From Oscillospiraceae bacterium (lineage in GTDB: Bacteria; Bacillota; Clostridia; Oscillospirales; Oscillospiraceae), in the NCBI GenBank assembly GCA_031282225.1, contig JAITEC010000167.1, forward strand, positions 1-7,216: DNA of 7,216 nucleotides. Direction: 5' to 3'. Both the position numbers and the translations under genes were made by a program. The notes below the pieces were generated by a model that saw only the letters and a program-made list of their open reading frames with translations, had not been told where the DNA came from and searched no databases. Of the stretch, positions 1 to 6,437 are shown in pieces. How positions within the stretch are numbered: position 1 is the first letter of the stretch; every line of letters starts with the position of its first letter.

Positions 1-11
1 TCCGTAGTCAC
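1..11 (-). CDS. Start of the next gene, probably pyrD (partial)
   Basis: Only the first three codons and two bases are visible: GTG ACT ACG, giving Met-Thr-Thr. The GTG overlaps the pyrK stop codon in a GTGA arrangement (8-11). It is preceded by a strong SD, GGGAGGTGA at 16-24, which lies inside the pyrK 3' end. Such overlap is typical of translational coupling. PyrK is the electron-transfer partner of the class 1B dihydroorotate dehydrogenase PyrD, and the two genes are usually adjacent, so pyrD is the natural guess. The guess rests on context and the initiation signals; the visible coding sequence is too short to identify the product. Confidence 0.5.
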
Positions 12-769
12 CACGTCACCTCCCGCGAGTCGAATACAGGGCCGTCCCTGCACACCCTGCGCATCTCGCGCCTCCCGTCCCCGTCAGTCGTCTCGCACGC
101 GCACCCCAGGCACGCGCCAACGCCGCAGGCCATGCGTTCCTCCAGCGACACCCGGCACGGCGTACCGTATTGCGCCGCTATCCGCGCCACTGCGGCGAGC
201 ATTGGGCGCGGCCCGCACGATATTATCAAGCTTATTCCGCCGCGCTCCATGTATTCCCGCAGCGGCGCCTCCACCGTTCCGCGCCCTCCCTCGCTCCCGT
301 CTTCTGTCATAATATGTACATCGCGGCACCGCTCTCTGAACTCGCGCTCCAGTATTACCCTGCCCGCGTCGCGAAATCCCAGCAGCGCCGTCACGCTCCC
401 GGGAGCGGCACGCCTGGCTGCAAACAGGAGCGGCGGCACGCCCATGCCTCCGCCCACGGCGATGGTGCCTCCCCCCACGGAGCCGAAACCCCTGCCAAGC
501 GGGCCTAGCACATCCGCCGTTGCCCCCGGGCGGCGCCGTGCGAGTTCGCGCGTTCCGGCGCCGCGAGCCTCGAAGACTATGGTCATCCCATCGCCTTTGG
601 CGTCCGCTATACTTATCGGGCGCCGCAACAAGCAGCCCTCGCCGCACTTGATGTGTACAAAAGAACCCGGTGCCGCCTCGCGCGCAATGTCGCCCGCCTC
701 AAATGACATGAGATAGATGCCGCCCGATATCTCCCGGCTTTCTGTTATGGTACAGTCGCGGCGCATCAT
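8..769 (-). CDS. pyrK: Dihydroorotate dehydrogenase B, electron transfer subunit PyrK
   Basis: This iron-sulfur flavoprotein passes electrons from the PyrD FMN site (dihydroorotate to orotate, pyrimidine synthesis) to NAD+. The 253-residue length is normal for the family. From the N-terminus, RRPISIAD (49-56) is the FAD-binding motif of the ferredoxin-reductase fold, and a glycine-rich GGGMGVPPL (106-114) begins the NAD-binding domain. SCGPRPM (184-190) is the conserved Cys-Gly-Pro loop near the nicotinamide site. Cys215, 220, 223 and 240 (C-x4-C-x2-C-x16-C) make the C-terminal [2Fe-2S] site. The ATG at 769 overlaps the ruvX stop by 4 bases and has GGAGGT at 778-783 with an 8-base spacer. A second ATG follows directly but sits farther from the SD. 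Coupling to ruvX upstream and a probable pyrD downstream suggests balanced synthesis. All key residues are present. Confidence 0.95.
   Translation of the reverse strand: MMRRDCTITESREISGGIYLMSFEAGDIAREAAPGSFVHIKCGEGCLLRRPISIADAKGDGMTIVFEARGAGTRELARRRPGATADVLGPLGRGFGSVGGGTIAVGGGMGVPPLLFAARRAAPGSVTALLGFRDAGRVILEREFRERCRDVHIMTEDGSEGGRGTVEAPLREYMERGGISLIISCGPRPMLAAVARIAAQYGTPCRVSLEERMACGVGACLGCACETTDGDGRREMRRVCRDGPVFDSREVTW
16..24 (-). promoter_or_regulatory. Ribosome binding site for the gene after pyrK
   Basis: The minus strand reads GGGAGGTGA, a long match to the 16S anti-SD sequence. GGAGGT ends 6 bases before the GTG at 9-11. It lies within the last codons of pyrK, so ribosomes finishing pyrK are placed to restart. 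This is the main evidence that a new gene begins at the window edge. Confidence 0.65.
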
Positions 770-1191
770 ACGGGCGCACCTCCAAGAGTTCCCAAGTACC
801 CCTCTAAAATCAACGTCGCGGCAACGGCGTCTATAACGCTCTTGCGTTTTTTGCCGCGCCTGTTCGCGTTGTTTAAAATGTGGTGCGCATCCACTGTCGT
901 GAGCCTCTCGTCCCAGAGCGAGACACTCAAGCCCGATATGTCCCGAAGAGAATCCGCGAATTGCGCGGAGAGCCGCGCCCTGAACCCCTCGCTGCCGTCC
1001 ATGTTTTTGGGCAGTCCCACTACTATTGCCTCAACGCCCCTCGACGCCGCCGCCTGCGCGATTGTCTGCACCAATGCCTCGCGGTCGCGCTGTACAATGG
1101 TCCACGCCTCGCCGGCTATGCTCCCCGTGGGGTCGGATACGGCGACGCCCGTGCGCGCCTGTCCGTAATCGATCGCCATTATTCTGCCTAT
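766..1191 (-). CDS. ruvX: RuvX/YqgF-family Holliday junction resolvase-like nuclease, start uncertain
   Basis: This is a small RNase H-fold protein of the YqgF/RuvX family, variously linked to Holliday junction resolution and to processing of the pre-16S rRNA 5' end. Numbered from the ATG at 1179 (137 residues), the fold's acidic residues are Asp4 in AIDYG, Glu91 in WDERLTT and Asp117 in SVIDAVAA. The family loop GLPKNMDGSEG is at 55-65. The start is unusual. The ATG at 1179 has only a weak AGG upstream, while GAGGTGA at 1201-1207 lies 9 bases before an in-frame ATA at 1191. Starting there adds Met-Gly-Arg-Ile, giving the MGRIMAIDYG opening common in relatives. A TAG at 1195-1197 blocks longer versions. 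I give the ATA start in the coordinates; a standard caller would choose 1179. It follows ppdK by 22 bases (34 with ATG) and overlaps pyrK by 4. Function is confident, the start is not. Confidence 0.88.
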   Translation of the reverse strand: MGRIMAIDYGQARTGVAVSDPTGSIAGEAWTIVQRDREALVQTIAQAAASRGVEAIVVGLPKNMDGSEGFRARLSAQFADSLRDISGLSVSLWDERLTTVDAHHILNNANRRGKKRKSVIDAVAATLILEGYLGTLGGAPV

Positions 1192-1213
1192 GGTCTAATA
1201 TCACCTCGAAAAC

Positions 1214-3922
1214 TTATTTTCCGCTCCCGCTCCCGCCGCGTATGGCCGCCTGAGCCGCCGCGAGACGTGCGGTTGGCACGCGGTACGGAGAACAGCTCAC
1301 ATAGTCTAGTCCCGCGCCGTGGCAGAACTCTATGGAACTGGGGTCGCCGCCGTGCTCGCCGCATATGCCGAGCTTTATGTCAGGCCGCGCGGACTTGCCC
1401 AGTTCGGCGGCCATCTTCACAAGCTTGCCCACCCCGCTGCGATCCAAGCGCTGGAATGGGTCGCTCTCAAAAATATTGTTGCTGTAATATGCGGGCAAGA
1501 ACTTCACCGCGTCGTCGCGCGAGAACCCGAATGTCATCTGCGTGAGGTCGTTAGTCCCGAAACTGAAAAATTCCGCCTGGATAGCTATCTCGTCCGCCAG
1601 CAGCGCGGCACGCGGTATCTCTATCATTGTGCCCACGTGGTAGCGCAGCCCGACCCCGCGCTCCGCGATGATTGCGTCCGCGGTACCGGTCACTATGTCC
1701 TTCACGAATCTCAGCTCTTTCGCCTCGCACACGAGCGGGATCATTATCTCGGGCGCGATGTCGGCGCCCGTCTCCTCCCGGACGTCGATTGCGGCCTCAA
1801 TTATGGCCCGCGTCTGCATCTGCGCTATCTCTGGATATGTCACTGGCAGCCGGCAGCCGCGATGCCCCATCATTGGATTAGTCTCGTGCAATCCTCTGAC
1901 CGTGGACTTGAGGTCTTCGAACAACAGGTTTTGCCAGACCTCGTCGGAGACCCGGAGTCCCTTGCCGGTCAGAGTGCCCCTGAGTCCGTCGTACAGGGGA
2001 GACATGTCGGCTGCCAGCGCCCTAATGTCCTTGTCCGTGTGCGGCAGAAACTCGTGTAGCGGCGGATCCAACAGCCTTATGGTCACGGGCCTGTCGAGCA
2101 TGACGCGGTATATGTCGGCGAAATCGCCGCGCTGCAGCGGCAGCAGCTTGTCAAGCGCGGCTCGGCGCTGTTCGGCGCTGTTCGACACTATCATCTCGCG
2201 GATGGCCGGTATCCTGTCGTCGGCGAAGAACATATGCTCGGTCCTCGTGAGGCCTATCCCCTCGGCGCCCAGCTCCAGCGCTTTCGCGGCATCGCGGGAC
2301 GTATCGGCGTTAGCGCGGACTTTCAACCGACGCACCTCGTCCGCCCAGCGCATGACTGTTGAGAAATCGCCCGTGAGATCCGGATCGGCCGTGGGTATTT
2401 TTCCTAAATACACATTGCCCGTCGTGCCGTTTATAGACATATATTCGCCCTCACGGACAATATGACCCGCGATATTCAGCGAGCGATCCGCCTCGTCTAT
2501 TATGAGGTCGCCGCAGCCCGATACGCAACATATCCCCGCGCCGCGCGCGACGACTGCCGCGTGCGAGGACGCGCCTCCGCGCGCCGTAAGGATGCCCTGC
2601 GCGGCGTACATGCCCGCCAGATCTTCCGGCGATGTCTCGAGGCGCACCAACAAGACGGGTTCGCGCGCCGAGCGCTCAACTGCGTCCTCGGCTGTGAAGC
2701 ACACGGCGCCGCACCCCGCGCCCGGGCTGGCGTTCAGCCCCCGGGCGACAGGCACGGCGGCTTTCAGCGCATCCTCCTCGAACACGGGGTGCAAGACGGC
2801 GTCGAAGCTGTTGGCGTCTATGAGAGTCAGCGCCTCGTCGCGCGTGCGCATTTTCTCGTTATACAGATCGACGGCGACTTTCAGCGCGGCGTTCGGCGTG
2901 CGCTTGCCGTCTCGCGTCTGGAGCATGTACAGCTTGCCCTTTTCTATTGTGAACTCCATGTCCTGCATATTGCGGTAGTGGCGCTCGAGCTTATCGGAGA
3001 TGGAGACAAACTGCGCGTAGACGTCAGGCATGATTTTGGCGAGCCGATCTATGGACTGCGGCGTGCGTATTCCCGCCACAACATCCTCCCCCTGCGCGTT
3101 CATCAGGAACTCGCCAAAAAGCTTGCGCTCCCCCGTGGCGGGGTCGCGCGTGAACGCGACGCCCGTGCCGCTGTCGTCTCCCATATTGCCGAACACCATC
3201 TCTTGCACATTGACTGCGGTACCCCATGAGCCCGGTATGTTGTTCTCCCTGCGGTACACGATGGCGCGCTCATTGTTCCAGCTTTTAAACACGGCTTTTA
3301 TGGCGCCGAGCAGCTGGGAGCGCGCGTCCACTGGGAAGTCGGTGTTTTGGCTTGCCTTGAATTCGTCCATAAACTGAGCTGCCAGCTCGCGCAGATCGTC
3401 GGACGAGAGTTCAGTGTCGTCCCGCACGCCCCGAAGTCTCTTCATATCGTCTATTTTGCTCTCGAACGCCTTCTTGCTCACCTCGCACACTACATCTGAA
3501 TACATCTGGATAAAGCGCCTGAAACAGTCCCACGCCCAGCGCGGATTGCCCGAACGCCTCGCTATGCTCTCCGTAACCTCTTCGTTCAGCCCGAGGTTAA
3601 GTATTGTGTCCATCATGCCAGGCATACTCGCCCTCGCTCCGGAGCGCACCGACACGAGCAGCGGGTTGTCCGTGTCTCCGAATTTCTTTCCGGTAAGACC
3701 CTCGAGCGCCGTTATATATCCGAATATCTCGTCGCATATCTCGGGCAATATCCGCTCGCCGTCATCCCAGTATTTTGTGCAGGCCTCCGTTGTAATAGTG
3801 AACCCCTGCGGGACGGGCATCCCGAGATTGGTCATCTCGGCGAGATTCGCGCCCTTGCCGCCCAGAAGGGGCTTCATGTCCCCGTTTCCCTCCGAAAACA
3901 GATATACATACTTTTTATCCAA
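1214..3922 (-). CDS. ppdK: Pyruvate, phosphate dikinase
   Basis: Interconverts ATP + pyruvate + Pi and AMP + PEP + PPi in the cytosol; in anaerobes it often works in PPi-linked glycolysis or gluconeogenesis. Its 902 residues compare with about 874 in Clostridium symbiosum. The N-terminal ATP-grasp domain has GGKGANLAEM (21-30), VRSGARASMPGMMD (92-105), Glu323 and Gln335. The phosphohistidine domain carries His454 in GGASSHAAVV. The C-terminal PEP/pyruvate barrel has Arg560, Arg616, Glu768, Asn791-Asp792 and Cys854 in GICGEHGGDP, matching catalytic residues known in the C. symbiosum enzyme, so it should be active. Two oddities are Ser452 in place of the usual Thr two residues before the histidine, and about 23 extra residues within 641-670. 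The C-terminus ends in a short Gly/Ser tail (GGSGSGK). The start codon is TTG, with GGAGGT 8 bases upstream. The gap to the preceding gene is 66 bases and shows no clear promoter. Confidence 0.97.
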   Translation of the reverse strand: MDKKYVYLFSEGNGDMKPLLGGKGANLAEMTNLGMPVPQGFTITTEACTKYWDDGERILPEICDEIFGYITALEGLTGKKFGDTDNPLLVSVRSGARASMPGMMDTILNLGLNEEVTESIARRSGNPRWAWDCFRRFIQMYSDVVCEVSKKAFESKIDDMKRLRGVRDDTELSSDDLRELAAQFMDEFKASQNTDFPVDARSQLLGAIKAVFKSWNNERAIVYRRENNIPGSWGTAVNVQEMVFGNMGDDSGTGVAFTRDPATGERKLFGEFLMNAQGEDVVAGIRTPQSIDRLAKIMPDVYAQFVSISDKLERHYRNMQDMEFTIEKGKLYMLQTRDGKRTPNAALKVAVDLYNEKMRTRDEALTLIDANSFDAVLHPVFEEDALKAAVPVARGLNASPGAGCGAVCFTAEDAVERSAREPVLLVRLETSPEDLAGMYAAQGILTARGGASSHAAVVARGAGICCVSGCGDLIIDEADRSLNIAGHIVREGEYMSINGTTGNVYLGKIPTADPDLTGDFSTVMRWADEVRRLKVRANADTSRDAAKALELGAEGIGLTRTEHMFFADDRIPAIREMIVSNSAEQRRAALDKLLPLQRGDFADIYRVMLDRPVTIRLLDPPLHEFLPHTDKDIRALAADMSPLYDGLRGTLTGKGLRVSDEVWQNLLFEDLKSTVRGLHETNPMMGHRGCRLPVTYPEIAQMQTRAIIEAAIDVREETGADIAPEIMIPLVCEAKELRFVKDIVTGTADAIIAERGVGLRYHVGTMIEIPRAALLADEIAIQAEFFSFGTNDLTQMTFGFSRDDAVKFLPAYYSNNIFESDPFQRLDRSGVGKLVKMAAELGKSARPDIKLGICGEHGGDPSSIEFCHGAGLDYVSCSPYRVPTARLAAAQAAIRGGSGSGK

Positions 3923-3930
3923 TATAATTG

Positions 3931-3936
3931 ACCTCC
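3931..3936 (-). promoter_or_regulatory. Ribosome binding site fixing the TTG start of ppdK
   Basis: The minus strand reads GGAGGT, then an 8-base A/T-rich spacer, then TTG at 3920-3922. The following residues, MDKKYVYLFSEG, match the usual PPDK N-terminus, so the TTG start is well supported. Confidence 0.8.
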
Positions 3937-3988
3937 ACTGCTTTATTGCGGGCCTGCCGCCGATTTTACGGGATTTCGGGGGGATATA

Positions 3989-4903
3989 TTACGACGTGTA
4001 CAGCGAATAAAAGACCTTGAATGTCTTTTCCATGCCCTCGGCGAACGGTGTGTACGAAAAGTCGAACGTTTTTGCAATCTTCTCCCCATTGTAGAGCACA
4101 TCGTCGGTGAGCGGGAACGGCAGAGGAATGTTCTGCTCCTCGACCTCCCTCACGGTGACCTCATGCGATAAAAACGGTCCGCCGTTGCAACGCTCGAAAT
4201 CCGACATGAGCCTGCCATAGGTCACGTGTTCGGGCGCGGCCAGGTTAAATGTCTCATTGTACGCCCTGGTGTCCCCGACGCAGCGCAGCGTGGCGTTAGC
4301 CACGTCCACGACATAGACGAAACTAAAACGAGCCGTGGCGTCGGATGGGATTGGTACATTGTGCCCGCGCGCTATCATCTCAATAAAGTACGACTCGCGC
4401 GGCGCGTAGTTAAACGGGCCGTATATAAATGTCGGACGCAATATAGTATACGGCACGCCACTGCGCAAATGTTCCTCGTACAATTCCTCCTCAAGCCTTA
4501 CCTTGCCCGCCAGATACTCCTCAACGGCGCCGTCTGCCAAACCGGAGACCACCGGCGAGTCCTCGGTTTTCACGCCGTTGTCCCCGGGAGAGTACACGCT
4601 AGCCGTGCTGAAAAAAATATACTGCCCAAACCGCCCGTCGAGAGCGCGCTGTACGGCGCGTATTTCGCCGGGGCTATACGCGCAGAAATCGACTATCGCG
4701 TCAAATTTCAAACTGGGCAATACGCGCGCGAGACGCATGGTGTCGTGGCGGTCGCACTTATATTGGCTGACATTGTCTAAGTTGAGCGGGAAGCTGCCGC
4801 GGTTGACTACATGCAGCTCTACCTCGCTGTCCCGCGAGGCCACGATGGAGAATACGCGTCCCGTGAATGCGCTGCCGCCAATCGCCAGAATTCGTTTAGC
4901 CAC
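3989..4903 (-). CDS. NAD(P)-dependent epimerase/dehydratase-like protein (extended or atypical SDR), substrate unknown
   Basis: A 304-residue Rossmann-fold protein of the short-chain dehydrogenase superfamily, probably cytosolic. The dinucleotide-binding loop is GGSAFTGR (9-16), and NRG (34-36) ends the second strand; this pairing is typical of the epimerase branch that includes CSP41-like proteins. The catalytic triad appears intact: a Ser in FFSTASVYS (97-105), then Tyr130 and Lys134 as Y-x3-K. RPTFIYGP (156-163) and VVDVANA (198-204) are further epimerase hallmarks. The active site argues for a real oxidoreductase or sugar-nucleotide enzyme, but the sequence does not show the substrate. 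An in-frame TAA directly precedes the GTG at 4901-4903, fixing it as the earliest possible start. A weak GAGG lies 10 bases upstream. A nearer ATG at 4909-4911 is out of frame. It sits 42 bases after secG and 66 before ppdK; neither neighbour suggests a pathway. Confidence 0.85.
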   Translation of the reverse strand: MAKRILAIGGSAFTGRVFSIVASRDSEVELHVVNRGSFPLNLDNVSQYKCDRHDTMRLARVLPSLKFDAIVDFCAYSPGEIRAVQRALDGRFGQYIFFSTASVYSPGDNGVKTEDSPVVSGLADGAVEEYLAGKVRLEEELYEEHLRSGVPYTILRPTFIYGPFNYAPRESYFIEMIARGHNVPIPSDATARFSFVYVVDVANATLRCVGDTRAYNETFNLAAPEHVTYGRLMSDFERCNGGPFLSHEVTVREVEEQNIPLPFPLTDDVLYNGEKIAKTFDFSYTPFAEGMEKTFKVFYSLYTS

Positions 4904-4945
4904 TTATACATTGCCTCGTTTCTGTTAAAAATCGCGGCGCGGCGG

Positions 4946-5176
4946 TCACCCTATGAGGTTGAGGACGAGCGTGAGCGCAATGAACGCGGCGGCAAACCAC
5001 TTTGTAGCGCGGGCGAGGCGCGCGTCAAACGACTTGGACTTGTTCCTCGACAGGAATGTGTCCGACCCGCCCGCGATAGCGCCGGACAGCCCCGATGTCT
5101 TGCCAGACTGCAAGATTACAATGGCTACCAGCACAACGCAAACCAACAGGTCGATAACTGTTATAACTGTTCGCAT
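4946..5176 (-). CDS. secG: Preprotein translocase subunit SecG
   Basis: A 76-residue inner-membrane subunit of the SecYEG channel, which assists SecA-driven export. It has two hydrophobic helices: residues 3-22 (VITVIDLLVCVVLVAIVILQ) and 59-75. The cytoplasmic loop carries the family signature LQSGKTSGLSGAIAGGSDTF (22-41), normally the best conserved part of SecG. The ATG at 5174-5176 is chosen because AGGAGGG ends 8 bases upstream and because the first helix then begins at residue 3. The open frame continues upstream to 5254, but those 26 residues overlap the end of yebC and have no SecG character. It follows yebC by 19 bases. In many Bacillota secG precedes rnr and smpB; here the epimerase-like gene follows instead. 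Confidence 0.95.
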   Translation of the reverse strand: MRTVITVIDLLVCVVLVAIVILQSGKTSGLSGAIAGGSDTFLSRNKSKSFDARLARATKWFAAAFIALTLVLNLIG

Positions 5177-5195
5177 ATAGTCTTCCCTCCTACTG

Positions 5196-5927
5196 TTATT
5201 CGTCCCAATTGTGCCAGACGTTTTGCACGTCGTCGTTGTCGTCGAGCATCTCAAGCATCCGCTCGATGTTTTTTTTGTCCTCCGGTTCGCTTAAGGCCAC
5301 GTAGCTCCGGGGAACCATCTCAGTCTGCGCGGACGCAAATCTGTATCCCAGGGACTCAAGCGCGTCATTTACCTCACCGAATGTCTCCGGCAGCGAATAT
5401 ATCTCATATACGCCGCCCTCGGCGACAATGTCTTCCGCTCCGGCGGCAAGCGCATCTTCAATGACCCTGTCCTCCGACAGCGCGCCGTCCTCGTCTTCAA
5501 TAATAAACACGCCCTTGCGGTCAAACGACCACGACACGCATCCTGCGGCGCCCATATTGCCGCCGTATTTGTCAAAATAGTGGCGCACGTCCGAGGCGGT
5601 CCTGTTGCGGTTATCCGTCATGGCCTCTACAATGACGGCGACGCCCCCAGAGCCGTATCCTTCATAGACGACGCTCTCATAGGCCGCTCCCCCGCCGCTG
5701 CCGAGCGCCTTTTCAATCGTGCGCCTTATATTGTCGCTGGGTATATTGGACGCCTTTGCCTTGGCTACTACGGCGGCAAGGCGCGAGTTGTTCGCCGGGT
5801 CACCTCCGCCGCCTTCTTTCACTGCCACTATCAATTCACGCGCTATTTTTGTAAATATCTGCGCTCTCTTGGCGTCGGCTGCGCCTTTTGTCCTCTGTAT
5901 ATTGTGCCATTTCGAGTGTCCTGACAT
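5196..5927 (-). CDS. yebC: YebC/TACO1-family protein
   Basis: A 243-residue cytosolic protein of the YebC/TACO1 family. It opens with the hallmark MSGHSKWHNIQ, followed by KGAADAKRAQIFTKIAREL. The middle has conserved YEGYGSGG (88-95) and the NRNRT block (106-110), then GGNMG (122-126); the C-terminal part is acidic. Members were long annotated as transcriptional regulators. Reports on mitochondrial TACO1 and bacterial YebC-type proteins instead support a role in translation, including relief of stalling at proline runs. The N-terminal signature resembles the E. coli YebC / B. subtilis YrbC type more than the YeeI (YebC2) type, so the exact role cannot be read off. The start is fixed by the family N-terminus, although the SD (GGAG at 5939-5942, 11-base spacer) is weak. 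It begins 16 bases after the preceding stop, suggesting coupled translation. Sharing an operon with efp favours the translational role. Confidence 0.95.
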   Translation of the reverse strand: MSGHSKWHNIQRTKGAADAKRAQIFTKIARELIVAVKEGGGGDPANNSRLAAVVAKAKASNIPSDNIRRTIEKALGSGGGAAYESVVYEGYGSGGVAVIVEAMTDNRNRTASDVRHYFDKYGGNMGAAGCVSWSFDRKGVFIIEDEDGALSEDRVIEDALAAGAEDIVAEGGVYEIYSLPETFGEVNDALESLGYRFASAQTEMVPRSYVALSEPEDKKNIERMLEMLDDNDDVQNVWHNWDE

Positions 5928-5943
5928 CAGTTTGCCGTCTCCG

Positions 5944-6399
5944 CTATTCGTCGTCCGCGTCGTCGAACTCGAATTCCAGCTTCTCGCCGCACTTGGGGCA
6001 TTTTACCGACCCGAGATATAGATCCTCTTCGCCTATCGATATAATTTCGCCGCACTTGCCGCACTCCACGGAAAATTCCGTCGCGTCGTCGTCATCGTCG
6101 TCGTCGTCGTCGTCGCAATCACACCACTCGTCGTCGTCATCATCATCGTCGTCGTCATCGTCATCGTCAAAATCGTCCAGGTTGAGCGTGTAATCCTCAA
6201 CGTTTTCAATTCGTTCCGTTATGTCCGCAAGCTCCTTGCCGATCTCCTCCGATGCCATGCCTATGCCTTTTACCGTCTCCGCCATGTCGCCTAACGTGTC
6301 GATGATCGCCCGAAGCAGTTTGACCTCCTTGGAATTCGAGTCAAGTTCCAGTCCTTCGGCCAGTCCTTTCAGGTATGCCACTTTTTCGTTCAAGCTCAT
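5944..6399 (-). CDS. CD1247-type N-terminal domain protein with two poly-Asp tracts and a C-terminal zinc ribbon
   Basis: A 151-residue, strongly acidic protein of unknown function. Residues 1-50 (MSLNEKVAYLKGLAEGLELD and onward) match the small helical domain I recognise as CD1247-type, named after a Clostridioides difficile locus. Residues 40-72 look helical, perhaps a coiled coil. Then comes a low-complexity acidic linker: 13 Asp (78-90), EWCDC (91-95), 10 Asp (96-105). The C-terminus is a zinc ribbon with Cys113/Cys116 and Cys134/Cys137 in two CxxC knuckles, the second reading CPKCG. The ATG at 6399 is chosen because GGAGGT ends 4 bases upstream; an upstream in-frame ATG at 6429 would add ten residues without family similarity. 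It lies 38 bases after efp and 16 before yebC. Binding of RNA, ribosome or another protein is conceivable, but no catalytic motif is seen and no function is assigned. Confidence 0.85.
   Translation of the reverse strand: MSLNEKVAYLKGLAEGLELDSNSKEVKLLRAIIDTLGDMAETVKGIGMASEEIGKELADITERIENVEDYTLNLDDFDDDDDDDDDDDDDEWCDCDDDDDDDDDDATEFSVECGKCGEIISIGEEDLYLGSVKCPKCGEKLEFEFDDADDE
6085..6168 (-). repeat. GAC/GAT trinucleotide repeat encoding two poly-Asp tracts
   Basis: Two in-frame triplet runs occur inside the acidic zinc-ribbon gene: 10 Asp codons at 6085-6114 and 13 Asp codons at 6130-6168, separated by 15 bases encoding EWCDC. GAC predominates, with GAT interspersed. Pure triplet runs can expand or shrink by slippage; any change by whole codons would keep the frame. 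Confidence 0.9.
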
Positions 6400-6403
6400 G
6401 ATA

Positions 6404-6409
6404 ACCTCC
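6404..6409 (-). promoter_or_regulatory. Ribosome binding site for the acidic zinc-ribbon gene
   Basis: GGAGGT on the minus strand ends 4 bases before the ATG at 6397-6399. It decides between this start and the in-frame ATG at 6429, which lies upstream of the site. Confidence 0.75.
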
Positions 6410-6437
6410 AAAATTTTATTGCGAAGCAATGTGCCGC

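Noticed and set aside
132..716. A 194-codon plus-strand open frame opposite pyrK
   Set aside because: It is Ser/Pro/Arg-rich shadow sequence; the minus strand has intact FAD and [2Fe-2S] motifs.
1319..2059. A 246-codon plus-strand open frame opposite ppdK
   Set aside because: It is antisense to strongly conserved PPDK coding sequence, shows no recognisable domain, and is a usual by-product of GC-rich coding DNA.
2462..3229. A 255-codon plus-strand open frame opposite ppdK
   Set aside because: It has the same antisense origin, an Arg- and Ala-rich composition and no domain; the minus strand carries clear PPDK motifs throughout.
3923..3988. Possible separate promoter for ppdK (a TAAAAT in the gap)
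   Set aside because: No -35-like hexamer lies at a suitable distance upstream.
4904..4945. GC-rich stretch followed by five T residues after secG, resembling a terminator
   Set aside because: The GC-rich part lacks a complementary arm, so no stable hairpin forms.
5177..5254. N-terminal extension of SecG by 26 residues
   Set aside because: It overlaps the yebC 3' end, has no SecG similarity, and the strong SD points to the ATG at 5176.
5888..6193. A plus-strand frame with long serine runs
   Set aside because: The serines come from reading the GTC/ATC complement of the Asp codons in another frame; the minus-strand protein has a recognisable domain, an SD and a zinc ribbon.
6418..6430. Small hairpin ATTGC-GAA-GCAAT between efp and the zinc-ribbon gene
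   Set aside because: The stem is only 5 bp and is followed by just four T residues; it is too weak to call a terminator.
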